Part shown: positions 44,542-57,626 of the stretch, piece by piece
How the letters are laid out: each line of letters opens with the position of its first letter
How positions within the stretch are numbered: position 1 is the stretch's first letter
DNA from: Psoroptes ovis
Lineage: Eukaryota > Arthropoda > Arachnida > Sarcoptiformes > Psoroptidae
Direction: 5' to 3'
NCBI GenBank assembly: GCA_002943765.1
Contig: PQWQ01000025.1
Location: 124,001-188,000 of the forward strand
DNA: 64,000 nt
The notes under the pieces: generated by a model
Seen by the model: the letters and a program-made list of their open reading frames with translations, nothing else
The model's database searches: none
What the model was told of the DNA's origin: nothing
Position numbers and translations under genes: made by a program

Positions 44542-45216
44542 GAAGCCACAGTGGTCTGATGGGCAGAGGGAAAGTCTGATGGAAAGGGGTAGAGGCGAAA
44601 TAGCGAAATTTGCCCCTTGGGCAAAAAGGGTTTTAATTTTGAATTTTTAATTTCTTTCCAAATTTGAGTTTCTGAATTATTGAAAGTGATTCAAATATCA
44701 AAGTTTTAATTTAGTCAATTTTGTCTCAGTGCAGAAATATAAGGAAAACACCAGATTAATTATTAACAAAAATTTAATCCTTTATGACCTTGGGCTACCA
44801 AATGGTGGAATGGCCTCAAGGGGTTTGAGTGAGAGAAATCGAGTGAATCAAGAAGAGAAGAACGAAATTAAATCAAAGATTTGGTGGCGGTGACAGTTCG
44901 AAACAGCATCAGCAAACATCTTGGTCATGGAACATCTTGGCGAATTCGGGAAAATTCCCAAAAAAAACTCAAAGAAACTTCCAAGAAAATTTCCAGAAAA
45001 TTTTAAGAAAATTCCTGAGAAAATTACCGAAAAATTTCCCCCAAAAAATTCAAAAAAATCAGCATGAAACACACGCAGCACACAAAAACACGAATGAAAA
45101 TTACACGTTTCACGCACACACACACACACGCATATAGTCATTGACAAATGGAAACATTTTTTGGAAAACAGAACTTGTAAAAAACATCAGAAAAAATTTG
45201 ATCGAATACGAATTAT

Positions 45217-45294
45217 TGGGTTGTCCCATAAGTTTTGGCCGTTTTTTTAATTGTTTTTTCATTCAAAAAACAGCAAAAACTTATGGGACAATCT
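45217..45294. mobile_element. Mariner-type MITE, A family
   Basis: TTTGGCCGTTTTTTTAATTG left, AAAAAACAGCAAAAAC right; ends GGGTTG / CAATCT. Confidence 0.82.
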
Positions 45295-45595
45295 AATAGA
45301 ATAAATAAATGATTGAAATATGAATATAAATGGATAAATACATACAAGTAAATAGTAATTATTCGAATTCTGTCTCCATTCTTTTCATTGAAAACATATA
45401 ATTCAGTGCAATTTTCAAAATTCAAAAATTGAATTCCAGAATTCAATCATCGTGTAACGACCAGCATCATACACATCGTGTTATTATGGTTTTTTTCGGC
45501 TAAAATTTTGACAAAATTTTCGGGAAATTTTTTTTCCCGAAAAAATTTCTCGTCAAATCGTCCAAAGGCAGTGTGCAATTTTTAGATGTGTATTA

Positions 45596-45674
45596 TGGTT
45601 GTCCAGAAAGTTTTGGCCGATTTTCATGAACAACTCTATCGATGATTAAGCCGAATGAACTTTTCGGACAACCC
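45596..45674 (+). mobile_element. Mariner-type MITE, B family
   Basis: CCAGAAAGTTTTGGCC left; centre CTCTATCGATGATTAAGCCG. Confidence 0.84.
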
Positions 45675-45905
45675 TGATACATGATGTCTTTGTACATGTA
45701 TCTATGGTGAATATAACTGAACATCAAAACTGATCGTTAAATCCCGCGTTACAACGATCATCACGATTAAACGATGCGTTTAATTCGTGTGAGGAGGAGA
45801 AGAAAAAGAAAGTTTTTTTTTTATTTGAAAATTTAGTCAAACATAAAAAATTTTCTGTGTTCTAACTGCAAGCAAGACTTGATTATTACGATTTGAATTA
45901 TATTT

Positions 45906-45987
45906 AGGTGGTTGTCCGAAAAGTTCATTCGGCTTAATGACAATAGAGTTGCTGAATGAAAATCCGACAAAACTTTTCGGACAAGCT
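45906..45987 (-). mobile_element. Mariner-type MITE, B family
   Basis: Extra GTG in the left end (AGGTGGTTGTCC); right end GGACAAGCT. Confidence 0.82.
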
Positions 45988-46836
45988 AATATTTGAGTTT
46001 AAATTTGAATCGAAATTGAAAGAGTTAAGTGTATGTTTGAGAAGCAGCATACATTTAAAGTTTATCAAAAAAAAAGCGAAACGAAAATATTCAAATCTCA
46101 AAGCATAATACACTGAGCTATCATCAAGTATCAAAGCAGCTCAAAAAGCATCAAAATGCACATGCAATGCACATACAGAATTGTGTATGTAATAAAACGA
46201 CAGATATATTGACATTATTTGTGAGCAGAGGAAAATTTCCGAAATTTTTTTTGATGGAATTTCAAGTCTGTGATTGAAAGAGTGGAAGGGTATTGAATTT
46301 TTTCGACATTTTTCATGGAAAAATCAGATTTTTTTTAGGGAAATTTTCCTGGGAAGAAAATTTCTGGAAAAAAATTTTCTGAAAATTTTCCGGGAATTTT
46401 TTCGTCATAGAAAATTTTGAAAATCATGTGTAATTCTGTCAAAATTCAGTTCATTTCGGTTCAATTTGTTTGTCTCAAACTTCCTAATAAGTTCGCTAAT
46501 AACACACAGAGAGAGAAAAAATCAAAGATCAAAGATTGAATTTTTCATCGAAACAAAACAAAACAAAACAATGAATAAATAAATGAATACATTCATTGAA
46601 ATTTTTAGAATATTTTTTCAGAAAATTTCTGAAAAAATTTTCAAAAAATAATCAGATTTTTCAAAGAATTTTATTGAAATTTCAACTGAAAATTCTTCAT
46701 TTATGGCTGGTAAAAAAAAAACCTTTTTACTTTTGTTTTTTTGCTTTGTTTTCCATGACATTTCAACTAAGAAAAAAAAAGCGAAGAATTTTTGCAGGGA
46801 AAATTTTTGTGTAAGAAAATTCAAATTCCTTCTATT

Positions 46837-46912
46837 AGGTTGTCCCATAAGTTCTTGCCGTTTTTCGAATGAAAAAAAATATAAAAAACGGCAAGAACTT
46901 ATGGGACAACCA
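46837..46912. mobile_element. Mariner-type MITE, A family, near-perfect palindrome
   Basis: CTTGCCGTTTTTCGAATG / ATAAAAAACGGCAAG. Confidence 0.88.
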
Positions 46913-47214
46913 AATAAAATTTCCAATTTAAATTTAAGAAAAAAACAAAACAAAAATATTTTCTTCAGGAGGAGAGGGAAGGACGAGGAATGATTTTTCA
47001 ATGCTTCGGAAGAATATTCGTAAAGTCAAAAATTTGATATTGTTTCATTTCATTTTTTTGTATTTGTGGAACGAACAAAATGAAATGAAACAAAATAAGA
47101 CAAAGACAAAAAAAAATGATGAAATGGAAAATTATTATTATTATTATTATTAGAATTTTCAAAATCTCATTAATAATTTACTTTTTATGGGGAAATTTAC
47201 TTTTATTTCGTATT

Positions 47215-47291
47215 AGGTTGTCCGAAAAGTTTTGGCCGATTTTTATATAGAACTCTATTCGATTAAGCCGAATGAACTTTTCGGACAACCT
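47215..47291 (+). mobile_element. Mariner-type MITE, B family, near-consensus
   Basis: TTGGCCGATTTTTATATAG left, GATTAAGCCGAATGAAC right, flanks GTAT-T / A-ATAT. Confidence 0.88.
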
Positions 47292-48040
47292 AATATTGGA
47301 AAACAATGGCAGAAAAATAATGGCAGAAAACAATGGAAGTAAAAGGCAGCAGAATCTTCAGCAGCAGAATCAGAAGCTGAATAAAGACAATTTCATTCAT
47401 AAGGCTAAAGACTCAATAAAATATTGAAATATGAATTGAATTAAATGGGAAAAAAGTATGAAAACAATGAATAATTACTAAATTTAATGTAATTTTTAAT
47501 AGTAATAAGTAAATTGATGAATTGTAATGATGACGTATCGGATCATATTGATCTATGAATGATGATGATGATAAGACTATGAATACAAATTGAATAAATT
47601 GGAAATATGTGTATTTGAAAATTGTAATGGAACAATGTTATGGAATGAAATATGAAATATTTGATATGAAATAGGTTAATAGGATAGGACCTTGTCTTGG
47701 GGTTATGGAATAATTACGAAAAAAGAATTTTTGGGTTTTTTCAGTGAGAAATGTTCCCTGAAATATTCTTGTAAACTTTCCAGAAATATTGGCGGAAAAT
47801 TTCCGTGGAAATTTGTGAAATTTTTCACGGAATTCATTTTCGAAAAACTTTCAGTAATAAAGGAACATATCAAGACGAATATACACCAGTGTATAACGGC
47901 TTTAAGCATGTAATTGAATATTAATATAGGATAGATGCATATATTTCATAAAGAAATAATGATCATAATTGAAAATATATCAATTCATATATGTATGGAT
48001 CGATGATGTTTACACATTTGAAATCGATATCAACATACAA

Positions 48041-48199
48041 ATACACACACACACACACAGAGAGAATTACACAAGAGTATACATGTGATCCACAAACACA
48101 CACATAATCAAACATAAACACTCTACTTTAACACATATCAAAACACATGTATTTACATTGATAAGCACTCACACACACACACACACACACAAACACTCG
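48041..48199. repeat. CA-rich microsatellite region
   Basis: (CA)n runs at 48041-48059 and 48169-48191 separated by CACACA-containing DNA. Confidence 0.85.
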
Positions 48200-48293
48200 A
48201 TATCACACAAATGAATAGACATTGAAAATACAACGAAAGCAGAAAATTTGAAATTGGAAATAAATCCAGATGCAATTCTTTGGGAAATATTTG

Positions 48294-48372
48294 AGGTTGT
48301 CCGAAAAGTTTTGGCCAATTTTCATTCAGCAATTCTCGATTGATTAATCGGTCAGAACTTTTCGGACAATCT
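48294..48372 (+). mobile_element. Mariner-type MITE, B family
   Basis: TTGGCCAATTTTCATTCAGC left, then TTGATTAATCGGTCAGAAC; right end GGACAATCT. Confidence 0.84.
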
Positions 48373-48599
48373 AAATAGAAATAAATATTATTTGGTACAA
48401 AATACTTGAGAAATTGAACAAATAAATAAATAAATAGAAATAGAAATAAATACTCTTAAAGATATTCGATAGTCTTTGAATGGAATGAATGAATGGATGG
48501 ATATTTATTTATTTATTTAAACGAAAATAACAACACATTAATACAACAAATAACGAATGATGATGATGATGATCCTGTATCAAATGGTGGATAAATAGT

Positions 48600-48688
48600 A
48601 GGTCGTCCGAAAAGTTTTGTCGTATTTTCAACACAGGAGTCAATGGAAGTTGTCATTGATAGAAAACGACACAACTTGTCGGACAATC
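48600..48688. mobile_element. Mariner-type MITE, B family, diverged
   Basis: AGGTCGTCCGAAAAGTTTTG left, CACAACTTGTCGGACAAT right. Confidence 0.72.
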
Positions 48689-48699
48689 AAAATTCTCAA

Positions 48700-50758
48700 A
48701 AAAAAAAAAAACTAAAACAAATAATTTTAATATTTGAATCACGTTTAAGTGTAACAATTTCTTCCAAATTTTTTTTTTTTCATGAAAATTCAATCTTCAT
48801 ACATACATACAACAACCAGAAGACAAGACAAGACAATAATATTGTTCTTGTTGTTATCGTTGTAAAATGAATGGAAATGAATTCATTTAGTATTTTGTAT
48901 TTGGATTTTAATTTTAATTTAAATAAATTGTAATTTAAAACAACAAATAATGATAATAATAATAATAAATAAATAAATATTAACATTATTAGTATTTTTT
49001 TCAATTTTAATTTCATTTATATTTTGTTCGAATTAATTCAATTCTTCTTTCAATAAGTACTACAATTATTATTATTATTGTCATTGTCATTGTTGGTTGT
49101 TATTATTGAACATTATCAATATTGTTTTGTATTGAATGAAATTCAAAATACAAAATAATAAAAATTCGTATATATTTATGCTCGTAATCTTTCAATATAT
49201 TTTGGTTTATTATTATTTGTAATTCAATTTTTTTCGTTCTAAGAATTTAATCAATTGATCGACTTACAGTCAATTGTTGTTGTTTTTTTGTTTACGTTAT
49301 TTATAATGGTATTGATTAATAATGATTAAAGATAATTGATAAACATTATTTATTTTATGATTACGATAATCGTACATCATTATTGTTTGTTTGTTTAAAT
49401 AATGAAATTATTCATGTTTTTTTTTTACAGGAAAATTGAAATGAAATAATTGAAATGAGGCAAAAGATGATTTGCATTTTGCATTATAACCAATGGTAAT
49501 AATGCAAATGATTCATTTAAATTTTTTTTTTGACAATTTTAATAATAAATTGACTTACATTTTGTTGGTTGGATATAGATTGATTTCCAAGTTGATTTCG
49601 GGATATTTTTGACAAAAAAATTTTTGAATGAAAAATTCAAAACAATATAAAGACACTTGAATTGAATATGATACACAAACACTGAATAGCAATTGAATAA
49701 TTGATATTGACAAATATTACACGTGAGTTTTACACGTGGTAAATTAATAGCACTGATGATTTGTGAATTTTAGAATTTGTTTTAATTGAAAATAAGAAAA
49801 ATGTTGGAGAAAATGTTGAAATATGTATTCAATGGATTTCCAATGATCAATTTTCACACTTTTCATTTCACTTTAAAATTTCACAATTTCAAAATTGAAA
49901 AAACACAGATATAATACACCGATAAACTCAACACTGATAAAAAATGCACAATAAAACATGGACAACTGATGATATTTGATGAAACATTTAAATATTTAAA
50001 ATTTGAAAACAAACAAATTGAAATAAATCGAAGAAAAACAACAATTTCAACCCTTTAAATGCAAAAATTTTAAATCAAATCAAACAAACAGCAAACAGTC
50101 ATTGTCATCATAGAAAAACCAATGCGAAGAAAACAAAAAAGCGAATCAAATAACAAGCACACACATATTTCAACCATTGAAATCAAAGATTTAGCCACAA
50201 TTGAACTATGGCGCTCTATGACTATATGCCGTTCTATGAGCTATGTGGTTGTTGAACACTAAAATAATAACGATGATGAACTATGACAATGTTTATGATG
50301 ATGATGATGATGATGATGATGATAAACTTTGTGACAAAATTTGTAGAAAAAACACACTGAAAACACTGAGGAACATCCATAAAGAGAGTAATTCACATAA
50401 TTATAATTAATTAATTTTTCTTTGGTTGTTTTTTCGTGGTTTATTTGCTCATTGAATGAATGAATGAATTCTCCATACGAATAGAATCAGTCGTATCATT
50501 CGAATAAGTCGAAATTTTTTTTATTACACTGTGTAGAATATGAGAAAATTCATTTATTCATTTATTCGTTTGTATTTGTATTTGAATTATTCGTAGTTGA
50601 ATATACGATTCTAGAGCAACGAATTTATTCCTGGTTGAATTTTGACAAATATTTTTTTTTCATGACGATGATAATAAACCAGGAACCGAAATTCAAGCCA
50701 AGAAAAAAAAATAAATGACAAAAATTGAATTAAATTAAAACAACGGAATAAATAAATA
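48700..50758. other. MITE-free stretch upstream of eag
   Basis: About 2 kb, very AT-rich, with TTATTATTA and GATGATGATG microsatellites (50290-50325). Two minus-strand donor-like sites (GTAAGTCG from 49258 and GTAAGTCAA from about 49559) could belong to non-coding 5' exons of eag; no exon can be delimited. Confidence 0.35.
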
Positions 50759-50761
50759 TTT

Positions 50762-50840
50762 AGGTTGTCCGAAAAGTTCTGTCCGATTAATTAAATAGAG
50801 TTGCTCAAATGAAAATTGGTCAAAACTTTACGGACAATCT
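50762..50840 (-). mobile_element. Mariner-type MITE, B family
   Basis: CTGTCCGATTAATTAAATAG left, GAAAATTGGTCAAAAC right; right end ACGGACAATCT. Confidence 0.83.
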
Positions 50841-53105
50841 CTAATATAGATGAATGAAGAAATGATAATAATATACGAATAACGAATAATGGCACTGTGA
50901 ATGAATGAATAAATGAATGAATGAATGAATGAATGAATTAAACGAACAAATACGACAAACAAACAAACAAATAAACGACAATAACACTGACAAATTACAT
51001 ATTTGAAAATATGTATATATTGGGGCATAAATATGAACGAATACACAGTGATGATGTACACACATTGAATATCAAAGAATTACACTGAAAATACACCGAC
51101 AAAAACAACAAACACAGGCACGAATTATGTAATAATGATGATGATCAGTATGTGTGATTTCGGTAAAATTTTTTCGGGTGAATTTTTCGGTGAAGAAGAC
51201 AAAATTCGTATGGAAAATTTTGGCTGAAAATTTCTGCTGTTCGAGGAATTTTGCTGGAAATATTCAGCTGGAATTTGTTGATTTTTTGTTGCTGGAAACT
51301 TTTCGGAAATTTTTCCCGGAATTTTCTCGAGATTCTTTGAGAAATTTTCTCAGAAATTTTTCCAGAAACAATTCGAAGCTTGCGGGAAATTTTCGCCGAC
51401 TGCCAAGTGGCCAAGTGGTCTTAAGGTTTTGACGGGCACAATTCAGTGAAATTCGGTTGAGATACACTGGTTGAGATACGCTGAATATTTTAGCTGATTG
51501 GTCGGCTGGTTGATCGGTTGGTAGCCGCTGTTTCACTTTGTTGTTTTCGATGATTATTTTCATCGATGGGTCGAAAATAAAGGAGAATACATTCAAATAA
51601 ACAAAATGAATTTGGACCAATTTTGAAATAACTGTGACAAATAATTTGAAATAAACACGCAAATATCGAATGTGAGGTGACAACACAATAACAACACAAC
51701 ACAAGGAACAATTATTATTTGAGGGATTCACCAATTGATTATAATAGTTGAATAATATGATTGGTCGAATGCGACAAAATACATTATTGAAACATAAACA
51801 ACAAATGTGTATTGTTATCCATTTATCATTTGGATATAATTAGGTCGGATACAACTGAATAAATAAACGAATGAATGATAGAGAAATACTTGATAATTTT
51901 TCGAATAATTGTCGTAATTGTAATTATTATGCAATACTCGAATCGAAATGAAATTGAAATTACAAATTCGAAATTTCAATTTCATATAAATGTGTTTTTT
52001 TTTTCGTACATATTCGGTGAAATTCGAATAAACATTTCGCTGTATTTGTTGATATATTTCGTGGATATGATTATTTTGAGACTATAATTTCATCATATAT
52101 TGATGTACTCGGATAAATTCACATAAACATTTGCCTTAAATTGTCCTTACGGACTAAAAAAATTCAGAGGATCGTAGCCGCTCAAGGCTGATCGATGATC
52201 AGTGGCCACACTCAAGGCTCTAACTTAAGGCTCAATGGTTGATCAGTCGGGGTTGATTGCATCGATGAGTCGAGCAGGTGATTCGGGTGTTTTTCTGGTG
52301 GTTTTTGGCCGAATTTTTGGTGGATCTTCGGTGGATCTTAGTCGACTTTTTTGATGGATTTCGAATGGTCGAAATTCGTTGAATTCCACTCGAGGTGGTC
52401 AAAGGATTGGTGAAATCACGAGTTTACGATTGTTGTTTTGGAGGCTCCAAAATTTTGTTGGCTCCAAAATTGATTTTGTTGCGCCAAAACTACTCGGCTA
52501 TGATTCATGAGTTTTTATTTTGGTTGAAATTTTCGAATCTTTGAATTTCCGAATTTTTCAACATTTTTCAAGAATTCGAAATTTCGAAAATTCGATGAAC
52601 AAGAACAAGACAAAAAGGAACAATGAATTTCATTTCATTTTGGCTTTTTTTTGATCATTTTCGAATCCAGATCGAAAAAAAAATAGTGGTAGTGGTATTT
52701 TTTTCAATTTTCAAAACAATCAATGAGGGAAACCAGTTGTAGTAGTAGTAGTTATGATCATTGGTATAGCAGTCATGGTAGAGGCATTGCAAACAGCAAA
52801 AAATAATTGAAATTTAATTTTAAAAAATTCGATTTTCTGCCACCAACAAACAAGAGGTAGAGGCATAGCCAGATGAATGGCACAAACATAGCACTAAATA
52901 AACTGGCAGCATGAGCTGTGATAGCATAAAGAATATAGTAACGGCATAAGCAATCATGTTGTCAAGAATAAGGTAGTGGCATGCAGTAAAGGCGCATATG
53001 GTTCACTAGCGCTATCGATGCACACACAGAGAATGAGTTGGGCGTGGAAATTGATTTTCAGATTCCAATAAAAAAATGCAACATATTCAACCAGTGTAAA
53101 ATATT
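50841..53105. other. MITE-free stretch with higher-complexity DNA
   Basis: (GAAT)n at 50900-50940; GGAAATTTTC island 51160-51400. The block 52130-52560 is more GC-balanced. On the minus strand it contains a tiny ORF (MQSTPTDQPLSLKLEP) and ends at a donor-like GTAAGGACA (from about 52166). That would suit a non-coding leader exon of eag, which is speculative. Confidence 0.35.
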
Positions 53106-53181
53106 AGGTTGTCCCATAAGTTCTTGCCGTTTTTCGAATGAAAAAAAATTTTAAAAACGGCAAGAACTTATGGGACAACCC
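53106..53181. mobile_element. Mariner-type MITE, A family, near-perfect
   Basis: CTTGCCGTTTTTCGAATG / TTAAAAACGGCAAG; right flank CCCAATA. Confidence 0.88.
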
Positions 53182-53335
53182 AATAGAATTTCTAATGGAA
53201 TTTTCAAAAAATAAAAAATAAAAAAAAATCAATTTGCCAAGGGCCAATTTGTGTTCGATTGATTTTTTACGAATTTTTTATTTTCTTAAATTTCGTTTTT
53301 CACTTTGGGCAATATTGCATTTGTATGCTTGAGTG

Positions 53336-53412
53336 AGGCTGTCCGGAAAGTTTGTTCCGAACTTGACAAGCCAGGCAATCATAAGAATCGGACAGAACTT
53401 TACGGGCACCAC
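53336..53412. mobile_element. Mariner-type MITE, B family, strongly diverged
   Basis: AGGCTGTCCGGAAAGTTTG left, AGAACTTTACGGGCACCACC right. Confidence 0.65.
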
Positions 53413-54330
53413 CCAAATATCTAAGATTGAATTAAAGAAATTCGAATTCAAAAGATGAAAATTAAAATTAAAAACTTTAACCCTTTTATGCCGAAAGAAT
53501 TCGAAGAAAATGGAATAAATTGATTCAATCAAAAATTGATTGATTTTTTTCGTTGAATTGAATTGAATTTTAGTTGAATTAAATTGATTCGAGAAAATTT
53601 AACGAATCGAAATCGAAGAATTTCAATACTTTGAAATTGAAAAATTTAATCCTTTCAACACCATTTACTTAACACTGGTCTATTGAGAATTCTACAAGAA
53701 CTTTTCCAGGAAACTTTTAAGGGAAACTTTCTGGGTAAATTTTCCCAGAAGTTTTCTGGGAAGTTTTCTGAGTTTTTCTGGAAAATTTCCCTTAAATTTC
53801 TCACAAATGCTAAGCAACACTCCAAGGAATATTCCTGATGATGTGACTGTCGACGAGCTCCGAGCGCAGCCCGAGCGTGGCTCGGGCATATTTTCGGGAA
53901 AATTTTAGAAAAAATTGGTCAGAATTTTTTTATGACCAGAAAACAAATAGAAAAAAACTGGTCGAAAAATGAGGCATACGTACATTGTGAACTGCTCCTA
54001 TTAATTCGACATTTCACGAAATAATTTCTGGGACAGAAAATTTCTGGGAAACAAAAATACCGAAAAAAAAAATTTCCAAAAAATTTTGACGCACCTATTC
54101 TTCGGTGGTGGGGCAAACTACCAGACTGCCCACCAGATAATGATCCCCCGATTTTCATGAAGGTAAACTCCAAGTATTTCAGGTATTCCAGGGTATAGGG
54201 ACCATGCACATACACACGGTAATACCTGTGCACACATTTTTGGCTTACGTTAGTTATGAATGACGCTCGTTTTGATATCGAATCACCATTTTGGCTAAAA
54301 ATAGGTCTCTCGGATTCCACTGAATGTATT

Positions 54331-54405
54331 AGGTTGTCCCATAAGTTCTGGCCGTTTTTTAAATTTTTTTTCATTCGAAAAACGGCAAGAACTTATGGGA
54401 CAACC
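54331..54405. mobile_element. Mariner-type MITE, A family
   Basis: CTGGCCGTTTTTTAAATT left, GAAAAACGGCAAG right; right end CAACCAATA. Confidence 0.86.
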
Positions 54406-54559
54406 AATATGTGTGTGACATACATACACACGCACACATATTTGAAACTTACACACTCACACAGACACATGAAGCCAATATTGGATCATCCAAATCAGAG
54501 ACACACAAAGAGAGGAGAAAATTTTTTCACCATTCAAGCGGTGAAATTTTCAAAGTATT

Positions 54560-54638
54560 AGGTTGTCCGAAAAGTTCTGGCCGATTTTCATTCAGCAACT
54601 CTCGATTGATTAAGCCGAATGAATTTTTCGGACAGCCT
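54560..54638 (+). mobile_element. Mariner-type MITE, B family
   Basis: CTGGCCGATTTTCATTCAGC left, TTAAGCCGAATGAATTT right; GGACAGCCT. Confidence 0.87.
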
Positions 54639-54639
54639 A

Positions 54640-55706
54640 ATATTTTAAGTAGTGGGCTATAGGATAAATCAGCCCGAGTCAGTGTCGGGCTGAGCAGTAT
54701 GGATGCAACGAAAATGGTTTTCTCTCCGAGATTTGGCGTCATACACTATTCGGGCACCACACAGAATATATGTAATCAGACATATGAATGCATACAAAAT
54801 TAATTCATGAAATTCGAATGAGCAAATCAATGAGCAAAAATGAATGAGCGTAATATGGCTCCAATGACATTGGCTCCTTGCTAGCGCTGGTGGGAATTGT
54901 AGGGGGTTTCGGTTTGGCGGGGGGCATAATGAGGGTGGTGGGGGACCACCGAAAGCCCTAGTGAACCAGTAACACACTATCAGTGTAGGCGAAGAAGAAG
55001 ACGAATGAATGAATGAATGAAGCTCTGAAAGATTATCACTGATTATATGTGGATGGCCCATTTTAGTTTTTGCTAAATTCGTTTTATCAAAGCTTATCCA
55101 AGTTTGATCTAAAAATATATACGTACACTATGAATGGACCATAAATGATTTCTATGTTTGGATCATGAAAGGGTTTGGACGCCATTTTCGGGGGGGAGCG
55201 GTGGCGGCAGGGGTGGTGGTGGGGCCGAATTTTTTCAGTGTTTAACAGAGCTTAAAATACCTGGGAATTTTTACGAGAGAGGAGATTTCTGGGAACATTT
55301 CTTCGACATCCACCCACGACGCCTACCAGCACCACTTTGGTGCCACCAAAGTACACCTTGGTGATGATGGACTATTTCCACCCACCTCGTTATAATTATA
55401 ACTGTAGTAATAGACATAATGACGATGGATTTGCACTCTCATTACAACAACACACCAAGCACGTATTTTGGTTCGAAATTATTCCTGGAATAATTTCAGG
55501 AATCGAAAATAATAAAAATTATTTCTGGAAATAATTACGTAATTCCCCGTTCATATATTCAGTACACATAAATAATTTAATGAGCTGAATGAATGCATTG
55601 CATTGCATTCAATTGTGGTAAGTGAGGTTGCACACATTGATTAATAGGTTGGGGTATATATATTAATAGGTTCAGGTAAATCGGTGATATAAATGTGGAT
55701 AATATT
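54640..55706. other. GC-richer upstream block
   Basis: Contains G-runs at 54890-54960 and 55185-55225 (GGTGGCGGCAGG...). Several open frames on both strands cross it but none has a start plus splice sites that fit. Could contain promoter DNA; nothing firmly annotated. Confidence 0.35.
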
Positions 55707-55784
55707 AGCTTGTCCGGAAAGTTCTGGCCGATTTTCATGAACAACTCTCGATTGATAAAGCCGAATGAACTTTTCGGACAACCT
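55707..55784 (+). mobile_element. Mariner-type MITE, B family
   Basis: AGCTTGTCCGGAAAG left; CTCTCGATTGATAAAGCCG centre. Confidence 0.86.
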
Positions 55785-56154
55785 AATAATGATAATTACT
55801 AGTAGTAATGACAAGTAGTAATAACCAAATGACAAGTAATGATGGTGTTGACATTTAGAAATTGGAGATAAATGGGGTGATTCACAGATAATGTTACAGC
55901 CAATTGAAATCATCATTTCAGTAAGGATTTCACACATCCAAAAAAAAAAGGGAGTTATCCACAAATGTGATTACACCTATACAGGTGAGAAATCTTTTCA
56001 ATGATTTCAGGCGATGATTTCATTGATGAATTTCAACACGATTTCTCCATATTTTCAATAGTTTAACCCTTTCAATTCTTTAATTTTGCAATTTTCGTTG
56101 TAATTCTATGAATTTGAGGTGAAATTACGGCGAATGGGGTATCTACTTTTCAAC

Positions 56155-56176
56155 CGTCACGACTTTTCGGACAAGG
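56155..56176. mobile_element. Right-end fragment of a B-family MITE
   Basis: GTCACGACTTTTCGGACAAGG. Confidence 0.5.
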
Positions 56177-56505
56177 TGGAATTAAATCGTCAGCATCAAA
56201 GCCTGTCATCAGCTACAAAGCAGAAGGTTCGAATGCCCGTGTCAGTAACGGGCATGAAAAGATGCTTAAATATCGCTTATTAATGAATTAGTGTATTGAT
56301 CATTCTCGATCCATCGGGTCCTCAAGAAGTCCTTAAGAATATCTTTTGTTCCATTCGGTTCAATTATTGGCGGCATCAAGGCTTGGTGTGGATTTATTTT
56401 CCCGGATTCTTTCGTAGTTTTCCTCCTCTTAGACTGGCCCCGTACACACAGATTCTAAGTCTAAGTCGACCCCGATTAGAAAGCCAAGTTTGAAAGCCAA
56501 AAATA

Positions 56506-56597
56506 AGGCTGTCCGAAAAGTTTGTTCGTTTGAAATTCTATTTAAATTCAATGGCATTCTGCTGGTCGAAAATACGCCAAAACTTTTCGGACAACCT
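56506..56597. mobile_element. Mariner-type MITE, B family, diverged
   Basis: AGGCTGTCCGAAAAGTTTG left, CCAAAACTTTTCGGACAACCT right; centre unique. Confidence 0.8.
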
Positions 56598-56849
56598 CGG
56601 AAATTTTTTTTTCTCATCGAAAAACATTTACGAAAAGATTTGATGCTGTGGAATCTTAAGATGAGAAGAGATAAAGAAAATTGAATTAAGACATATTCAC
56701 ATTCTTATCGATTTGATTTATTATTCATTCATTTAAGAATTCATGGATTATTAATTTTCATAGATTTCTCTTCGATTCTATGAAATTTTTAATGAAGAAT
56801 TCGATTATGCATTGATTTACAAAATTGATTGGTTGGTTGGTTGGTCGGT

Positions 56850-57600
56850 GAATCGATGATGATGATGATGGATCAATTTTAGTAAGATTGATTAATTGAT
56901 TGATCATGATGGATGATCGTTGAGGACCGCAAGGGGCCGTGAAGCCATAAGGACCATCAGGACCAAGAAGGATACCAGGACTTGAGGACCCTAAGGCCCC
57001 GCTAGCGGTATTGTTCATTGTAAGATTACGCTCGAAGAAAATTGGTCGACAAAATCGATGAACACCATTAGATGGCAGCTAGCGCAGCGTTGTTTCGAGT
57101 TAAATAAATAAATTCTTAGGTGAAATACCTCTTGGCGAGAGAGAGAGAGAGAGGCAAACAATGGTCGGGCAGATTGCCCCGAGCCTATTGTTTCTCTCAG
57201 TTTTACGAATCTCTCCTCGGGCTTGTATATGCTCTGCCTGCAGCTACGCCATGTGGCGTAAGCTATCATCGCTTCTGTCAATGTTTACACACCGAGACAC
57301 ACCAAACCTCTGAAAACTGGTTTCACAAAATTTCACAAAAAAAAATTCAAAATAAATGTGAAACACAACAAACAGTGCACTTTAAGATATTCAAGAATAA
57401 CAGTAAACAATTGAAAAATATGGGTCATTCATAAACAATGGAAATTTTTTTTTTATTTACAAAGATTTTAATCTCATTTTACCTGTTTAAAATAATTATT
57501 CAGCAAAAAACAAAAAACAATGAAATCAATTAACAAGCGCTTTCACCTTTGAGTCGGTTGGGCCGGCAACAAGGTTTGGTTTTGAATTATTCGAAAATAT
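56850..57600. other. GC-rich segment without assigned gene
   Basis: 56925-57018 on the minus strand reads MNNTASGALGSSSPGILLG and onward, opening at 57018 and closing at 56758, with coding-like composition only in its first third. 57139-57154 is a (GA)n run. 57160-57300 has the short inverted pair CTACGCCA / TGGCGTAAG. No domain or splice structure recognised. Confidence 0.3.
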
Positions 57601-57602
57601 TT

Positions 57603-57626
57603 AGGTTGTCCGAAAAGTTTTGGCCT
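57603..57626. mobile_element. Left-end fragment of a B-family MITE
   Basis: AGGTTGTCCGAAAAGTTTTGGCC followed by unrelated DNA. Confidence 0.6.

Noticed and set aside
54850..54955. Plus-strand LLALVGIVGGFGLAGGIMRV frame resembling a membrane anchor
   Set aside because: A stop lies just upstream with no start or acceptor between; G-rich low complexity explains it.
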